DNA of 64,000 nucleotides from Terracoccus sp. 273MFTsu3.1 (GCF_000383675.1 NZ_KB911822.1:372001-436000); one strand, 5' to 3'; positions 17,519 through 29,477 are shown, counted from the first letter of the stretch. A program made the numbers and translations. The notes: generated by a model from the letters alone, not told the origin.

Positions 17519-17943
17519 CCGCCCTCCGCTCGGAGCCGACGGCCCCAGGAACGCACGTCGTCCGCGTGCTCGTCGTCGACGACGTGCACATCCTCCGGAT
17601 CGGGCTGGCCTCGCTCTTCTCCCTCGAGGGTGACCTCGAGCTCGTCGGCGCAGCCGAGAGCGGAGAGCAGGCGGTCGAGGTCGCACGGCGCACCCGCCCC
17701 GACGTCGTGCTCATGGACATCCGGATGCCCGGCATCGACGGGGTCGAGGCCACCCGGAGGATCCTGCAGGACCTGCCGGCGACGCAGGTCGTCGTGCTGA
17801 CGGGAGAGCCGTCGGTGCGTGGTCGGCGGGCGGCGCTGGAGGCCGGCGCTGCGGCATACATCGTCAAGGATGCCGTGCCGTCCACGGTCCTCGACGCCGT
17901 CCGTGGCGTGGGCAGGGGCCCCCGTCCAGGGATGCCGCACTGA
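17515..17943 (+). CDS. receiver-only response regulator
   Basis: This 142-aa CheY-like receiver has acidic VVDD near the N-terminus, the phospho-acceptor in VVLMDIRMPGIDG, and the conserved lysine in AAYIVKDA. It ends soon after the fold, so there is no DNA-binding or enzymatic output. The GTG at 17515 is chosen for the GTGA overlap with the leader frame, and a GTG at 17485 is also possible. It converges with a histidine kinase that has its own full-length LuxR-type partner, so this protein may be a phosphate sink or a connector. Confidence 0.72.
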   Translation: MTALRSEPTAPGTHVVRVLVVDDVHILRIGLASLFSLEGDLELVGAAESGEQAVEVARRTRPDVVLMDIRMPGIDGVEATRRILQDLPATQVVVLTGEPSVRGRRAALEAGAAAYIVKDAVPSTVLDAVRGVGRGPRPGMPH

Positions 17944-17944
17944 C

Positions 17945-17969
17945 CCTCCGGGCGCCCCGCCCGGGGAGG
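17945..17969. terminator. hairpin between convergent regulator genes
   Basis: CCTCCGGGCG pairs with CGCCCGGGGAGG (two-base bulge) in the 27-bp gap between the receiver gene and the histidine kinase stop. Confidence 0.4.
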
Positions 17970-17970
17970 C

Positions 17971-19329
17971 TCAGGGCAGCTGCAGCTCGCTCGCGAAGGA
18001 CGTCGGGAAACGCGCCACGAGCTCGGTACCGCCGTCGTCGCGGCGAGCCAGGCGCAGCGACCCACCGATGTCGGTCAGGGTGTCCTCGAGCAGGCGCAGG
18101 CCGAGGTGGCCGGTGGCGACCGGGCCCGGAGGCGGCCCGCCGCCGTCGTCGAGCACCGTCACCGTGACCTCGTCGCCCTCGACGGCGGCGAGGAGGGTCG
18201 CGCGGGAGGCTCCGGCGTGCTTGACGACGTTGCGCAGCCCCTCGCGGAGGATGCGGTAGGTCAGCTGGATCGCCTCCCTGGACAGGTGGGCGTAGCTCGG
18301 GGAGATGTCGACGTCGACGGCGATGCCCGACTCGCCGGCCCGGGTCGCCAGGATGTCGAGGGCCGACGTGAGCCCGGGCAGAGACGGGTCGGCCGGGTAG
18401 AGGTCGGTGACCAGTCCCCGCAGGGATGAGATGTCACCGCGGAGGCTCTGTCCGGCCGAGTCGAGCAGCTCGCGCGCCTCGACCGAGCTGTCCGGCAGCT
18501 GGCTGGCGACCATCGGAAGGGCGTAGCCGAGGGCCGCGAGGTTCTGGATCAGGCCGTCGTGCAGCTCCTCGGCGATGCGACGCCGCTCCATGTCGGAGGC
18601 GGCGAGGGAGTGGCGCAGCATCGCCCCGCGTTCGGTGCGCGCGTGGTCCACCCGACGGGCCAGCGACAGGGCCAGCGGCAGGAGGAAGAGCGTCAGGATG
18701 AGCATGGCGCCCACGGCCAGTGCCGTCAGCGCGTAGAGCAGCAGCCGCTGGTCGCTCTCGAGCCGCTCGGTCGACCAGTAGGACTCGATGACGACCGGCT
18801 CTCCGTCGGCATCGAACGCGCCGACGTAGACCTCGAGCAGCTGACCCGCGGTGCGCTCCTCGACGTTCTCCACCTTGCTGAGATCCGAGACGTCCGCGAC
18901 GACGTCCTGGGTGCCGAAGAGCGCGGCGACGTCCTCGTCCATGACGTACGTGCGGCCGATGAGGTCGCGTTCGTCCGACCAGATGACGTTGCCGTCCATC
19001 GACCAGAGCTTGACGTGGACGAGAGACCCGTCCCGCAGACGCGACTCGACGACCGTGACCAGGCTCTGGGAGGAGTCCGGGCGCCGGGCGCGCACCGCCG
19101 TGTCGACGAAGGGCGCCGCGACGTTGGTCGCGAAGGTCCGGCCTCGCAGGCTCGCCTCGCGCAGCGCGAGGTCCGCCGCCAGCGCGCGTGCCACCAGGAC
19201 CGCCCCGACCGCGACGATGAGGAAGGCCACGAGCGTCCACAGCCCGAAACGGGTGATGGCCTCGCGCACGATCGACCGTGGGCGGCCGTGGGTCCCACCG
19301 GACCCTTGCGAGCCCGGTGCGCTAGCCAC
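17971..19329 (-). CDS. membrane sensor histidine kinase, NarX/DegS type
   Basis: This 452-aa kinase has helix 1 near residues 28-50, an extracellular sensor of roughly 150 residues (about 50-200) and helix 2 (LTALAVGAMLILTLFLLPLAL). Next come a HisKA_3 dimerisation domain with the phospho-histidine in RRRIAEELHDGLIQNL, and an ATPase domain with the N-box RNVVKHAG, DDGGGPPPG and GHLGLRLLEDT. It presumably phosphorylates the LuxR-type regulator whose stop it overlaps by eight bases. The signal sensed is unknown. The sensor has no conserved Cys/His cluster, so direct copper sensing is not supported. Confidence 0.9.
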   Translation of the reverse strand: MASAPGSQGSGGTHGRPRSIVREAITRFGLWTLVAFLIVAVGAVLVARALAADLALREASLRGRTFATNVAAPFVDTAVRARRPDSSQSLVTVVESRLRDGSLVHVKLWSMDGNVIWSDERDLIGRTYVMDEDVAALFGTQDVVADVSDLSKVENVEERTAGQLLEVYVGAFDADGEPVVIESYWSTERLESDQRLLLYALTALAVGAMLILTLFLLPLALSLARRVDHARTERGAMLRHSLAASDMERRRIAEELHDGLIQNLAALGYALPMVASQLPDSSVEARELLDSAGQSLRGDISSLRGLVTDLYPADPSLPGLTSALDILATRAGESGIAVDVDISPSYAHLSREAIQLTYRILREGLRNVVKHAGASRATLLAAVEGDEVTVTVLDDGGGPPPGPVATGHLGLRLLEDTLTDIGGSLRLARRDDGGTELVARFPTSFASELQLP

Positions 19330-19996
19330 GCCTGGTCGGTGCGATGAGGCCCAGCCGGCTCGCGGTCACGACGGCCTCGAGCTGGGAGTGCGCGTGCAGC
19401 TTGCGCAGCAGGGTCTTGACGTAGCCGCGACACGTCAGCACCGAGATCCCCAGCTCGCGCGCGATCATCACGGCGTCGGCACCGTCGGCGAGGCGGCGAA
19501 GCACGTCGGCCTCGCGTGGCGTCAGGCGAGGCACGGGGGCCCGGTGCCGGTCCGCCCCTGTCCGCACGATGGTACGTAGCAGTCCGGGGTCGATGGCGAA
19601 GCCCTTGCGGGTCGAGGACCGCACCGCACCGAGGATCTCGTCGAGCGAGCCGTCCTTGGGCAGCAGCGCGCACGCCCCGGCGTTGAGCGATCGCGTCAGC
19701 AGGGCGTGGTCGACGAACGCGCTGAGCACGATGATCCGCACGTCCGGCACGGCCTCCATGAGGTCCGTAGCGAGGTCGATGCCGTCATCCTGGCCGAGCC
19801 TGACATCCATGAGGATGACGTCCGGCTGCCAGTAGGCAGCGAGCGCGCGGGCCTGGGCGGCGTTGAGCGCCGTTGCGACACAGTGGAGATCGGGCTCGCC
19901 GTTGATCACGAGCCCGATGGCGTCCGCCAGGACCTTGTGGTCGTCCACGACGAGGACGGACGTCTGTGTGCTGTCGACGCACGGTGAAGCCTTCAT
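19322..19996 (-). CDS. NarL/LuxR-type response regulator
   Basis: This 224-aa regulator has a receiver with VVDDH, phospho-aspartate in DVILMDVRLGQDDG and lysine in CALLPKDGS, then a C-terminal LuxR helix-turn-helix (RLTPREADVLRRLADGADAVMIARELGIS). The frame stays open to 20059, but ATG 19996 has a GGGGGGTG site and begins just before the receiver. It is transcribed before the kinase, away from the multicopper oxidase. The poly-C spacer between them is a plausible target region. Confidence 0.9.
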   Translation of the reverse strand: MKASPCVDSTQTSVLVVDDHKVLADAIGLVINGEPDLHCVATALNAAQARALAAYWQPDVILMDVRLGQDDGIDLATDLMEAVPDVRIIVLSAFVDHALLTRSLNAGACALLPKDGSLDEILGAVRSSTRKGFAIDPGLLRTIVRTGADRHRAPVPRLTPREADVLRRLADGADAVMIARELGISVLTCRGYVKTLLRKLHAHSQLEAVVTASRLGLIAPTRRG

Positions 19997-20111
19997 GGGC
20001 ACCCCCCCGGGAGCATCTGATCCCGCCAGTATCAGCCCTGCCCCCGGGCGCTGTCCCACGAATCCGAAGCCTTCGGAGTGTGTCGGCCCTCACTGCGCAG
20101 TCCCCGGGGAG

Positions 20112-20154
<43 letters not shown>

Positions 20155-20204
20155 GGCGGACCCCGAGGTTCTCCCGAGCACGTGCGCCCACCATGGGCGT
20201 GGAT

Positions 20205-20288
20205 CTCCCTCGCAGGTCGAGGGAGCCACTGCCGCAGAACAGTTCGACCGGAACGTCGGGCTCCGTGGAGCTGCAGGCGCCACGGAGC
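20205..20288 (+). promoter_or_regulatory. structured leader upstream of the multicopper oxidase
   Basis: This covers the rest of the 319-bp spacer 19997-20315. Two hairpins are visible: CTCCCTCG/CGAGGGAG (20205-20225) and GCTCCGTGG/CCACGGAGC (20260-20288). A 13-nt word, GAACAGTTCGACC, occurs at 20237 and again exactly 100 nt later inside the coding start. No confident -35/-10 pair was found. Confidence 0.4.
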
Positions 20289-20315
20289 TCGCCCTCCACC
20301 ACCTGAGGAGCAGGC

Positions 20316-22538
20316 ATGAGCACGTCCACGTCTTCGGAACAGTTCGACCCGCACTCGACCGAGTCCGGCGGGATCCAGCGACGCACCCTCCTCCGGCTCG
20401 GGGCCGCAGGCGGGCTCGGGGCCGCCATCGTCGCGGCCCGCGGATTCGGCGGTCCCGTCCTGGCCCAGCAGGGACTGCTGTCGCCCGACGGCGCCTTCGC
20501 CGCCTCGTCGACGACGTTGGGCGACCTGCTCTTCTACGTCGAGGCCTTCCCGACGAGCCCGCTGATCCTGTCGCCCTTCACCGACCCGCTGCCGATCCCG
20601 AAGGCACTCTCCCCGGTCCCGGCCTCGACCTTCAGCGGCTGGGCCAAGCCTCCGGGACCGGGTGTGGGACAGCAGAACTCGTTCGGCAGCGAGCAGCACC
20701 AGATCTGGCCCTCGAAGATCGGCTACCCGGACCCGATCGTCTACAAGATCGACCTGCTCCTGCGCACCCACTCGTTCACCACCTCGCAGGTGCTCCCCAT
20801 CGACTCCAACGGGAAGCCCACGGTGTCGTTCGACGCGTACGGAGCGACCTACGCCGCCGGCACGAAGCGGTGGTTGCCGATGAGCACCATCTACGGCTTC
20901 AACGGCACCTTCCCGGGGCCGCGGATCAACGCGGAGTACGGCAAGCCCGTCCTCGTCCGTTTCGAGAACCACCTCGACGAGAACCCGCTGGGCCTGGACC
21001 GGCAGGACTTCGGGTCCCCGGACTGGTCGTTCCTCACCCACCTGCACAACGGCCACACCGCACCCGAGAGCGACGGCAACCCGCACTACTGCATGACCTA
21101 CGGTCCCAAGTCGACCGGCTACGGGCCGGGCACCTTCTGCGACAACCTCTACCTCAACTGGCCGGCCGGTGGTGACGACCGCGAGAAGCAGAGCTTCTTC
21201 TGGTTCCACGACCACCGGATGGACCACACCGGCTCCAACGTCTACAAGGGCATGGTCGGGCTCTACCCCATCTACGACCCGAAGTACGGCCTGGACATGG
21301 GTGACGAGCGCCAGGGGCTCAGGCTGCCCGGCGTGCGTCGGGACAACGCCGACGGCTCGTTCGACGTCGACTACGACGTCCCCCTCGCCTTCTACGACTG
21401 CCGCCTCGACGACGGTGTCACGACGCACAAGGACGTCCACGACGGGATGGGGGAGTTCCCGGCCGCGAAGAACCCGGCGACGCACCCGGAGTGGTGGGGC
21501 AAGACCTTCTACAAGCACTTCCCGAACCACGGCTTCGTCGGCGACATCTTCACCGTGAACGGCACGGCCTACCCGACGATGGTCGTGCGGCGGCGGAAGT
21601 ACCGCTTCCGCTTCCTCGACGCCTCCCTCGCCCGCATCTACGAGTTCAAGCTCATGGCCTCGACCAAGGGCCCGAAGTCGTCGGCGTCCCTCGGCTACAG
21701 CGGTGACGAGCTCGAGGGGCAGTACCGCATCCCCGACGGGCAGCAGTGCATGCAGTTCACGCAGGTCGCCTCGGACGGAGGCCTGCTGCCGTTCGCGATC
21801 AAGCGCGACTCGTTCGAGCTGTGGCCGGCCAAGCGGCGCGAGGTCATCGTCGACTTCACCCGATACCAGGACGGCACGCCCACGACGAAGGGCGACGTCG
21901 TCTACCTGACGAACGTCATGAAGATGCCCAACGGGCGCATGTGGTCGAACTCGTCCCGGTTCTCCCCGGACCCGAACTACAAGGTCCCGGTGCTCAAGTT
22001 CGTCATCGGCGACGACGCCCCGGACGACAGCCTCATTCCGGCGCCGGGCCAGCTGCTGCGCCAGCTGCCACCGCTGCCCGGCAACTGGCAGAGCATGCTC
22101 GACAACCGGCTCATCTTCGAGGTGGAGCGGGGCAGCTCGTCCGCAGACGTCGAGTGGCTCATCAACGGCCAGCCGTTCGACCCGTCGCACGACGGCGTGA
22201 GCCTCAAGAACCCGGCCGGCAAGACGCTGCCCGCGCAGCAGAAGGTCGGGAGCTTCAACCTCTGGGAGATCCGCAACGGCGGTGGCGGCTGGGTGCACCC
22301 GTTCCACCTGCACATGGAGGAGCACCGCGTCGTCATGCGCAACGGCAAGGACACGACGAAGGGCGACCCCAGTCACCCCGACGACGTCTCGCGCGAGGAC
22401 CTCGCGGCCCTCGACCCAGGCGAGTCGGTCATCGTCTACCGCGGGTTCCGCGACTTCGTCGGACCGTACGTCGCCCACTGCCACAACCTTGCCCACGAGG
22501 ACCACGCGATGATGTTCGGCTGGGAGATCACGCCGTAG
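20316..22538 (+). CDS. Tat-exported multicopper oxidase, CotA/bilirubin-oxidase-like
   Basis: This 740-aa oxidase moves electrons from a substrate at a type 1 copper to oxygen at a trinuclear centre, outside the membrane. The Tat signal is RRTLLRLG followed by a hydrophobic stretch. All four copper motifs are present: HLHNGH near 243, FHDHRMDH near 299, HPFHLH near 660 and HCHNLAHEDHAMM near 718, with a probable methionine axial ligand. AGGAG precedes the ATG. It sits in a regulatory block with a two-component system, a membrane protein and a SARP. Substrate (metal ion, phenol or pigment) cannot be told from sequence. Confidence 0.9.
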   Translation: MSTSTSSEQFDPHSTESGGIQRRTLLRLGAAGGLGAAIVAARGFGGPVLAQQGLLSPDGAFAASSTTLGDLLFYVEAFPTSPLILSPFTDPLPIPKALSPVPASTFSGWAKPPGPGVGQQNSFGSEQHQIWPSKIGYPDPIVYKIDLLLRTHSFTTSQVLPIDSNGKPTVSFDAYGATYAAGTKRWLPMSTIYGFNGTFPGPRINAEYGKPVLVRFENHLDENPLGLDRQDFGSPDWSFLTHLHNGHTAPESDGNPHYCMTYGPKSTGYGPGTFCDNLYLNWPAGGDDREKQSFFWFHDHRMDHTGSNVYKGMVGLYPIYDPKYGLDMGDERQGLRLPGVRRDNADGSFDVDYDVPLAFYDCRLDDGVTTHKDVHDGMGEFPAAKNPATHPEWWGKTFYKHFPNHGFVGDIFTVNGTAYPTMVVRRRKYRFRFLDASLARIYEFKLMASTKGPKSSASLGYSGDELEGQYRIPDGQQCMQFTQVASDGGLLPFAIKRDSFELWPAKRREVIVDFTRYQDGTPTTKGDVVYLTNVMKMPNGRMWSNSSRFSPDPNYKVPVLKFVIGDDAPDDSLIPAPGQLLRQLPPLPGNWQSMLDNRLIFEVERGSSSADVEWLINGQPFDPSHDGVSLKNPAGKTLPAQQKVGSFNLWEIRNGGGGWVHPFHLHMEEHRVVMRNGKDTTKGDPSHPDDVSREDLAALDPGESVIVYRGFRDFVGPYVAHCHNLAHEDHAMMFGWEITP

Positions 22539-22541
22539 GGA

Positions 22542-22593
22542 GCGTATGCCGTGTCGTCGCCCTCCCCGCGGAGGATCACGACACGGCATACGC
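22542..22593. terminator. long hairpin with the GTATGCCG octamer in both arms
   Basis: GCGTATGCCGTGTCGT (22542-22557) pairs perfectly with 22578-22593, and an inner CCTCC/GGAGG stem extends it. It begins four bases after the multicopper oxidase stop and ends 33 bases before the next start. It may end or attenuate the transcript. Confidence 0.65.
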
Positions 22594-22626
22594 CGTGATC
22601 CACCACTGGGAAGGAAAGGCACTGCC

Positions 22627-23769
22627 ATGACCACCTCCTCGACCGTCGTACCGGCCCCACCCACGGTCCCGGGTCGCCGCCGGGCCGTCCCGTGGGCGAC
22701 GGTGCTGCCGCTCGCCGTGGTGCTCGCGTACGCGGACGGCTTCTGGGTGACGTCGATGCGCGGAGCGGTCGGGGCCGTCGGTCGCGGCCAGGGTCCGTAC
22801 ACGACGTGGTGGCACGAGTCGAGCGTCGTCGTCCCGTTCTACGTCTGCGCCGTCCTCGGCGCCCTCGCCCTCGCCGTGCACGTAGCGGATCGGCGCAGGG
22901 GTGGCGGCCGGACCCCGCTCCTGCTGACCGCCGGACTCGTCGTCGTGGCAGCCACGCTCGTCGGGTTCGTCGAGATGGCGGTCGGGGCGGCCTACGACTT
23001 CCACCTCCAGTCCGGGCAGCTCGAGATGATGTCCTCGATGCGCGGCGACTGCCGGGCGGACTGCATCGAACGGCTGCGCGCGGACACGTGGTGGTTGCAG
23101 GTGCGCGCCACGGGGGTCGGGACGGGCCTGCTGCTCCTGACGAACCTCGGTGCTGTGGCCTGGGTCACGATGTTCCTCGGTGGTCGGCTCGACACCGTGC
23201 GCCCGTCACGCGCTCGCGGAGGGTGGGCGGCGGTCGTCGGCGGGCGAAGGCTGCTCCTCGCGGCGGCGCTCGCGGGGGGTGCGCTCATCCACGTGGCCGT
23301 CGTACCAGAGCACCTCGAGGAGTGGGTGGCGGCGGCCTGGTTCTTCGTCGCGCTCACCCTCGTCCAGGCCGCCGCGGCCGTCCTGGTGCTGCGTGGGCCG
23401 GTGCCGGACCGCCTCGCCCTGCTCCTCGTCGCAGCGACCTCCGTGGGTCCACTCGTCGTGTGGGTGTGGTCCCGCGTCTGGGGACTCCCGTTCGGGCCCG
23501 ACCCCGGCGTCCCCGAGGCCGTCGGTCTCCCGGACTGCGCCGCAGGCGTCCTCGAGCTCGTGGCGCTCGTGCTCGCCGTCGCCCTCCTGCGCCGCGGCGC
23601 GGGCGACCCCGATCGGGCGGTCGCCGACCGTCGACCTCGGACCGAGCACCTGAGCAGGCTCGCGCTGACGGCCGTGCTGGCGGTGACCCTCATCGGCGTC
23701 GCCGCGAGCCAGCAGGGGTGGTTCGACATCGTCCGCCCGGAGAACCCGGCGAGCTCGGAGATGGGCTAG
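22627..23769 (+). CDS. polytopic membrane protein downstream of the multicopper oxidase
   Basis: This 380-aa protein has about nine or ten predicted helices. An outside loop contains two cysteines in RGDCRADCIERL, and later IHVAVVPEHLEEW carries two histidines at a membrane edge, a pattern that could bind metal or haem. I do not recognise a named family. The ATG at 22627 has an AAGGAAAGG site. It probably works with the oxidase in the same process, for example in electron or copper handling at the membrane. That is inference from position and from the Cys/His residues only. Confidence 0.7.
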   Translation: MTTSSTVVPAPPTVPGRRRAVPWATVLPLAVVLAYADGFWVTSMRGAVGAVGRGQGPYTTWWHESSVVVPFYVCAVLGALALAVHVADRRRGGGRTPLLLTAGLVVVAATLVGFVEMAVGAAYDFHLQSGQLEMMSSMRGDCRADCIERLRADTWWLQVRATGVGTGLLLLTNLGAVAWVTMFLGGRLDTVRPSRARGGWAAVVGGRRLLLAAALAGGALIHVAVVPEHLEEWVAAAWFFVALTLVQAAAAVLVLRGPVPDRLALLLVAATSVGPLVVWVWSRVWGLPFGPDPGVPEAVGLPDCAAGVLELVALVLAVALLRRGAGDPDRAVADRRPRTEHLSRLALTAVLAVTLIGVAASQQGWFDIVRPENPASSEMG

Positions 23770-23903
23770 CAGAAGAACGCCGCCGTGTTCGTGAAGTGAG
23801 CCGACTGCTCACCCCCAATCTTCGGGTCCGGCCTCCCCGCACGTGGTGGACCCGGCAGACCGCCTCCCCGCCCGACCATGGAGGGGTCAAGGGAGGGGTT
23901 GAC

Positions 23904-24968
23904 ATGATGAACTCGAGCCTGGGGGCGCGAGCGAGGGTTGAGGGACCCGTTCGAGCCGAGATCACACTGTGTCGGAGCCTGCGCGTGTCGGTCGGGGACC
24001 GGTCGATCGGAGCTCGCCAGCTCGGCGGGGCGAAACCGCGACAGATCCTCGTCGCGCTGCTGCTGCGGCCCGACCAAGCCGTCTGCAAGGCAAGTCTCGT
24101 GCGGCTGCTGTGGGACGACGCACCGCCGGCGGGTGCCCTGAGCACCCTCGAGGGATACGTCAGCCTCGTCCGAAAGCGGCTCGACGCCCTCGCTCCCGGG
24201 CTCGGCAGTGCCGTGCGCACGGAGCCGGGCGGCTACCTGCTCGACCCGGCCTTCGTCGACGTCGACGTCCACCGCTTCCGGCGCCTCGCCGCCCACGCCC
24301 GCGCCTGCTCGGGACCAGCCGCCGTGCGCGGCTGGATCGGCGCCTTCGACGCCCTCGACGTCGTCGACGCCCTCGGGGGAGCCGGCGCCCTCGGCGGTCT
24401 GCTCCTGCCCGACGAGCACCTCGACTGGATCGAGCAGGCGCGCGAGGAGCTCGACGCCGAGCTGCTCCGGGCCCTCGTGGACGCCGCGGGAGTGGCCCTC
24501 GACGCCGGAGACCTCGACCGTGCCCACCGCTGGGCCAGGGAGGCGCTTGCCGCCGACCCCTACGACGAGGCCGCGTGGGGCGTCGTCCTCGAGTGCTGTG
24601 AGCGGCGGGGGCGCTACGCAGAGGGCCTGCGGGCCTACGACGAGTGCCGGCGGCTGCTCGCGGACGAGCTCGGCTGCACGCCCGGACCCGGGGTCCGCGA
24701 GGTCTTCGGCCGTCTCCTGGACGGCGCGAGGCAGGCTGACGACGACCCGCTGTCGGCGTTGGTCGACGCTGTCGTCCGCCTCCACGTCGCAGTGTCGCTC
24801 CCGGCCGAGCCGGACGAGGCCCTCGACGGGACGACCGGCCCGGGGCGCCCGGGCACGGCGCGGCAGCGGGGCGGCATCCCTCCCGTCGAGGAGGACTGGC
24901 GGCTGCTCGAGCGACTCCTGTCGATGGCGCGCAGCGGTTGGCACCCGACGGCCCGGGCCACCGCCTGA
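23904..24968 (+). CDS. SARP-type transcriptional activator (BTAD domain)
   Basis: This 354-aa protein has an N-terminal OmpR-like winged helix (RSIGARQLGGAKPRQILVALLLRP... through RTEPGGYLL) and a bacterial transcriptional activation domain with helical repeats (DLDRAHRWAREALAADPYDEAAW, RYAEGLRAYDECRRLLADELGCTPGPGV). The tail past about 275 is low-complexity. GGGAGGGG precedes the ATG. SARPs usually activate nearby clusters, so the multicopper oxidase locus is a reasonable target, although no heptameric direct repeats were identified. Confidence 0.85.
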   Translation: MMNSSLGARARVEGPVRAEITLCRSLRVSVGDRSIGARQLGGAKPRQILVALLLRPDQAVCKASLVRLLWDDAPPAGALSTLEGYVSLVRKRLDALAPGLGSAVRTEPGGYLLDPAFVDVDVHRFRRLAAHARACSGPAAVRGWIGAFDALDVVDALGGAGALGGLLLPDEHLDWIEQAREELDAELLRALVDAAGVALDAGDLDRAHRWAREALAADPYDEAAWGVVLECCERRGRYAEGLRAYDECRRLLADELGCTPGPGVREVFGRLLDGARQADDDPLSALVDAVVRLHVAVSLPAEPDEALDGTTGPGRPGTARQRGGIPPVEEDWRLLERLLSMARSGWHPTARATA

Positions 24969-24995
24969 CCGCGCGGGGCTCGGGCCCGCTGACGG

Positions 24996-25817
24996 TCAGC
25001 CGGAGAGGGCGCGCCTCATCACGGCGTCCATGGCGCGGTCCGGCAGCAGCCGGCGCGCGGTGACGATGGCACGTGCTCCGCGGCCGGCGGGGTAGCGTGC
25101 CGCGGGGTTCGTGGCCTCCAGTGCCTTGAGCACCTTCTCGGCGACGGCCTCGGGTCCGGAGCTCATCCGCGGGGTGTCGACGCGTTCGAACATCACGGCC
25201 ATCCGGCGGGCGAGGTCCTCGTAGACGGTGCCGACCGACTGCTCGACCATGCTCTCGCGGGCGATGGTGTTCCATTCCGAGATGATCGGGCCCGGCTCGA
25301 CGATGACGACGTCGATGCCGAAGGGGGCGAGCTCGATGCGCAGGCTGTCGCTGAAGCCCTCGACGGCGAACTTCGTGGCGTGGTACCACGCACCGAGCGG
25401 CTCGTAGATCTTGCCGCCGATGCTGGAGATGTTGACGATCCGGCCGCGGCGCCGCGTGCGCATGTGCGGCGTGACGAGCTGGGTCAGTCGCGCGAGGCCG
25501 AAGACGTTGACCTCGAACTGCCGTCGCGCCTCGTCGATCGGCACGTGCTCGACCGGTCCGTACGAGCCGTAGCCGGCGTTGTTGACGAGGGCGTCGACCT
25601 GGCCCTCCTCGGTGATGATGCGGTCGACGCCCTCGACCATCGATGCGTCGTCCGTGACGTCCATGGCGAAGGGGATGATGCCGCGCGACTCGAGCGCGGC
25701 CATGCGCTCGACGCGGCGGGCGACGGCGTACACCGTCCACCCGGACTCGACGAGATGGACGGCGATGGACTCGCCGATGCCGGAGGACGCGCCGGTGACG
25801 AGGGCTACCTTGCTCAT
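24996..25817 (-). CDS. short-chain dehydrogenase/reductase
   Basis: This 273-aa classical SDR has the NAD(P) motif TGASSGIG near residue 8, NNAGYGSYG near 86, and the catalytic YHATK. SSIGG supplies the upstream serine. The substrate is unknown, and the C-terminal region resembles many actinobacterial ketoreductases of unassigned role. The frame extends to 25904, but ATG 25817 begins directly at the Rossmann strand and lies 12 nt after a TACGGT box. Transcription is probably leaderless and monocistronic. Confidence 0.9.
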   Translation of the reverse strand: MSKVALVTGASSGIGESIAVHLVESGWTVYAVARRVERMAALESRGIIPFAMDVTDDASMVEGVDRIITEEGQVDALVNNAGYGSYGPVEHVPIDEARRQFEVNVFGLARLTQLVTPHMRTRRRGRIVNISSIGGKIYEPLGAWYHATKFAVEGFSDSLRIELAPFGIDVVIVEPGPIISEWNTIARESMVEQSVGTVYEDLARRMAVMFERVDTPRMSSGPEAVAEKVLKALEATNPAARYPAGRGARAIVTARRLLPDRAMDAVMRRALSG

Positions 25818-25823
25818 CCCGAC

Positions 25824-25829
25824 ACCGTA
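25824..25829 (-). promoter_or_regulatory. -10 box of the SDR gene (leaderless type)
   Basis: TACGGT on the reverse strand begins 12 nt before the ATG, with no Shine-Dalgarno between them. Confidence 0.5.
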
Positions 25830-25907
25830 TGCGGCCGCGCTGGGACCCGTGCGTGCGGCCACCTCCCAGCGCGGCTGGGCCGGACGGCATACGCCCTCTC
25901 TCACGTC

Positions 25908-25948
25908 GTCGAGGGGCCAGAGCTCGTGACGAGCTCTGGCCCCTCGAC
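25908..25948. terminator. terminator of the MFS exporter gene
   Basis: GTCGAGGGGCCAGAGCTCGT and its complement form a nearly 20-bp stem, 58 bp after the exporter stop on the reverse strand. Confidence 0.75.
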
Positions 25949-26005
25949 CGCTCGAGACCGACAGACCGTGGCCTCTCGACGGTTCAGGTCGGGGAGCGGG
26001 CGCGG

Positions 26006-28821
<2,816 letters not shown>

Positions 28822-28895
28822 GGAGCGCTGCAGGGCCGGTGGGACGGACCGGCGTCGATGGGCTGGAGCCGTGGGCGTTCCGGCTCGAAGCGGTC

Positions 28896-29471
28896 TCAGC
28901 GCGCGGTGGTCGCCCCGGCGACGAGCGCCTCGGCCGCGGCCTTGGCGGCGCGGGGTGCGTCCGGCAGGGCGTCGAGCGAGCCGCTCGCGAGTCCGCCGTC
29001 GAGGAGCAGGGTCAGCGTGCGGGCCAGGCCGTCGGGGTCGGGTGCCCCCGCGTCGGCCGCGAGTCCGCGCACCCAGCCGCGCACCGAGTCCTTGTGGGAG
29101 AGGGTCCGGGCGTGGATCGCCGTGCCCGGCTCGTTCTCGGCCGCGGCGTTGATGAAGGCGCACCCGCGGTAGCCGTCGCGCCGGCAGGCGGAGTCGAGAG
29201 CGTCGAAGAGCCCGACGAGCTGGTCGGCGGGCGCCGGGCCGGCCGCCTCCGCAGCGGCGTGCAGCTGACCCGACCAGGTCGTGTCGACGACGTCGAGGTA
29301 GGCGAGGACGAGATCGTCCTTGGCCGGGAAGTGGTTGTAGAAGGTCTGCTTGGCGACCCCGGACTCGGAGATGATCCGGTCGACCCCGACCGCGCGGATG
29401 CCGTGCGCGTAGAAGAGTGCGAAGGCCGTGTCGAGAATGCGCTGCCGTGCTGCGCTCGCTGTCCGTGCCAT
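28896..29471 (-). CDS. TetR family repressor of the divergent reductase
   Basis: This 191-aa protein has the helix-turn-helix VDRIISESGVAKQTFYNHFPAKDDLV in the usual TetR position. The C-terminal part resembles TetR_C groups with the ACRRDGYRGCAFINAAAE region, often linked to oxidative or electrophile stress (AcrR/YxaF-like). It faces the reductase gene across two near-identical palindromes and starts leaderless 12 nt after TACGAT. Confidence 0.92.
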   Translation of the reverse strand: MARTASAARQRILDTAFALFYAHGIRAVGVDRIISESGVAKQTFYNHFPAKDDLVLAYLDVVDTTWSGQLHAAAEAAGPAPADQLVGLFDALDSACRRDGYRGCAFINAAAENEPGTAIHARTLSHKDSVRGWVRGLAADAGAPDPDGLARTLTLLLDGGLASGSLDALPDAPRAAKAAAEALVAGATTAR

Positions 29472-29477
29472 GCGGCC

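Noticed and set aside
14738-17686. 982-codon open frame antisense to the 2-oxoacid dehydrogenase genes
   Set aside because: It mirrors third-position G/C bias of the real genes, is rich in Arg/Asp/Gly/Val as such shadows are, and has no family motif. The sense frames have clear catalytic motifs.
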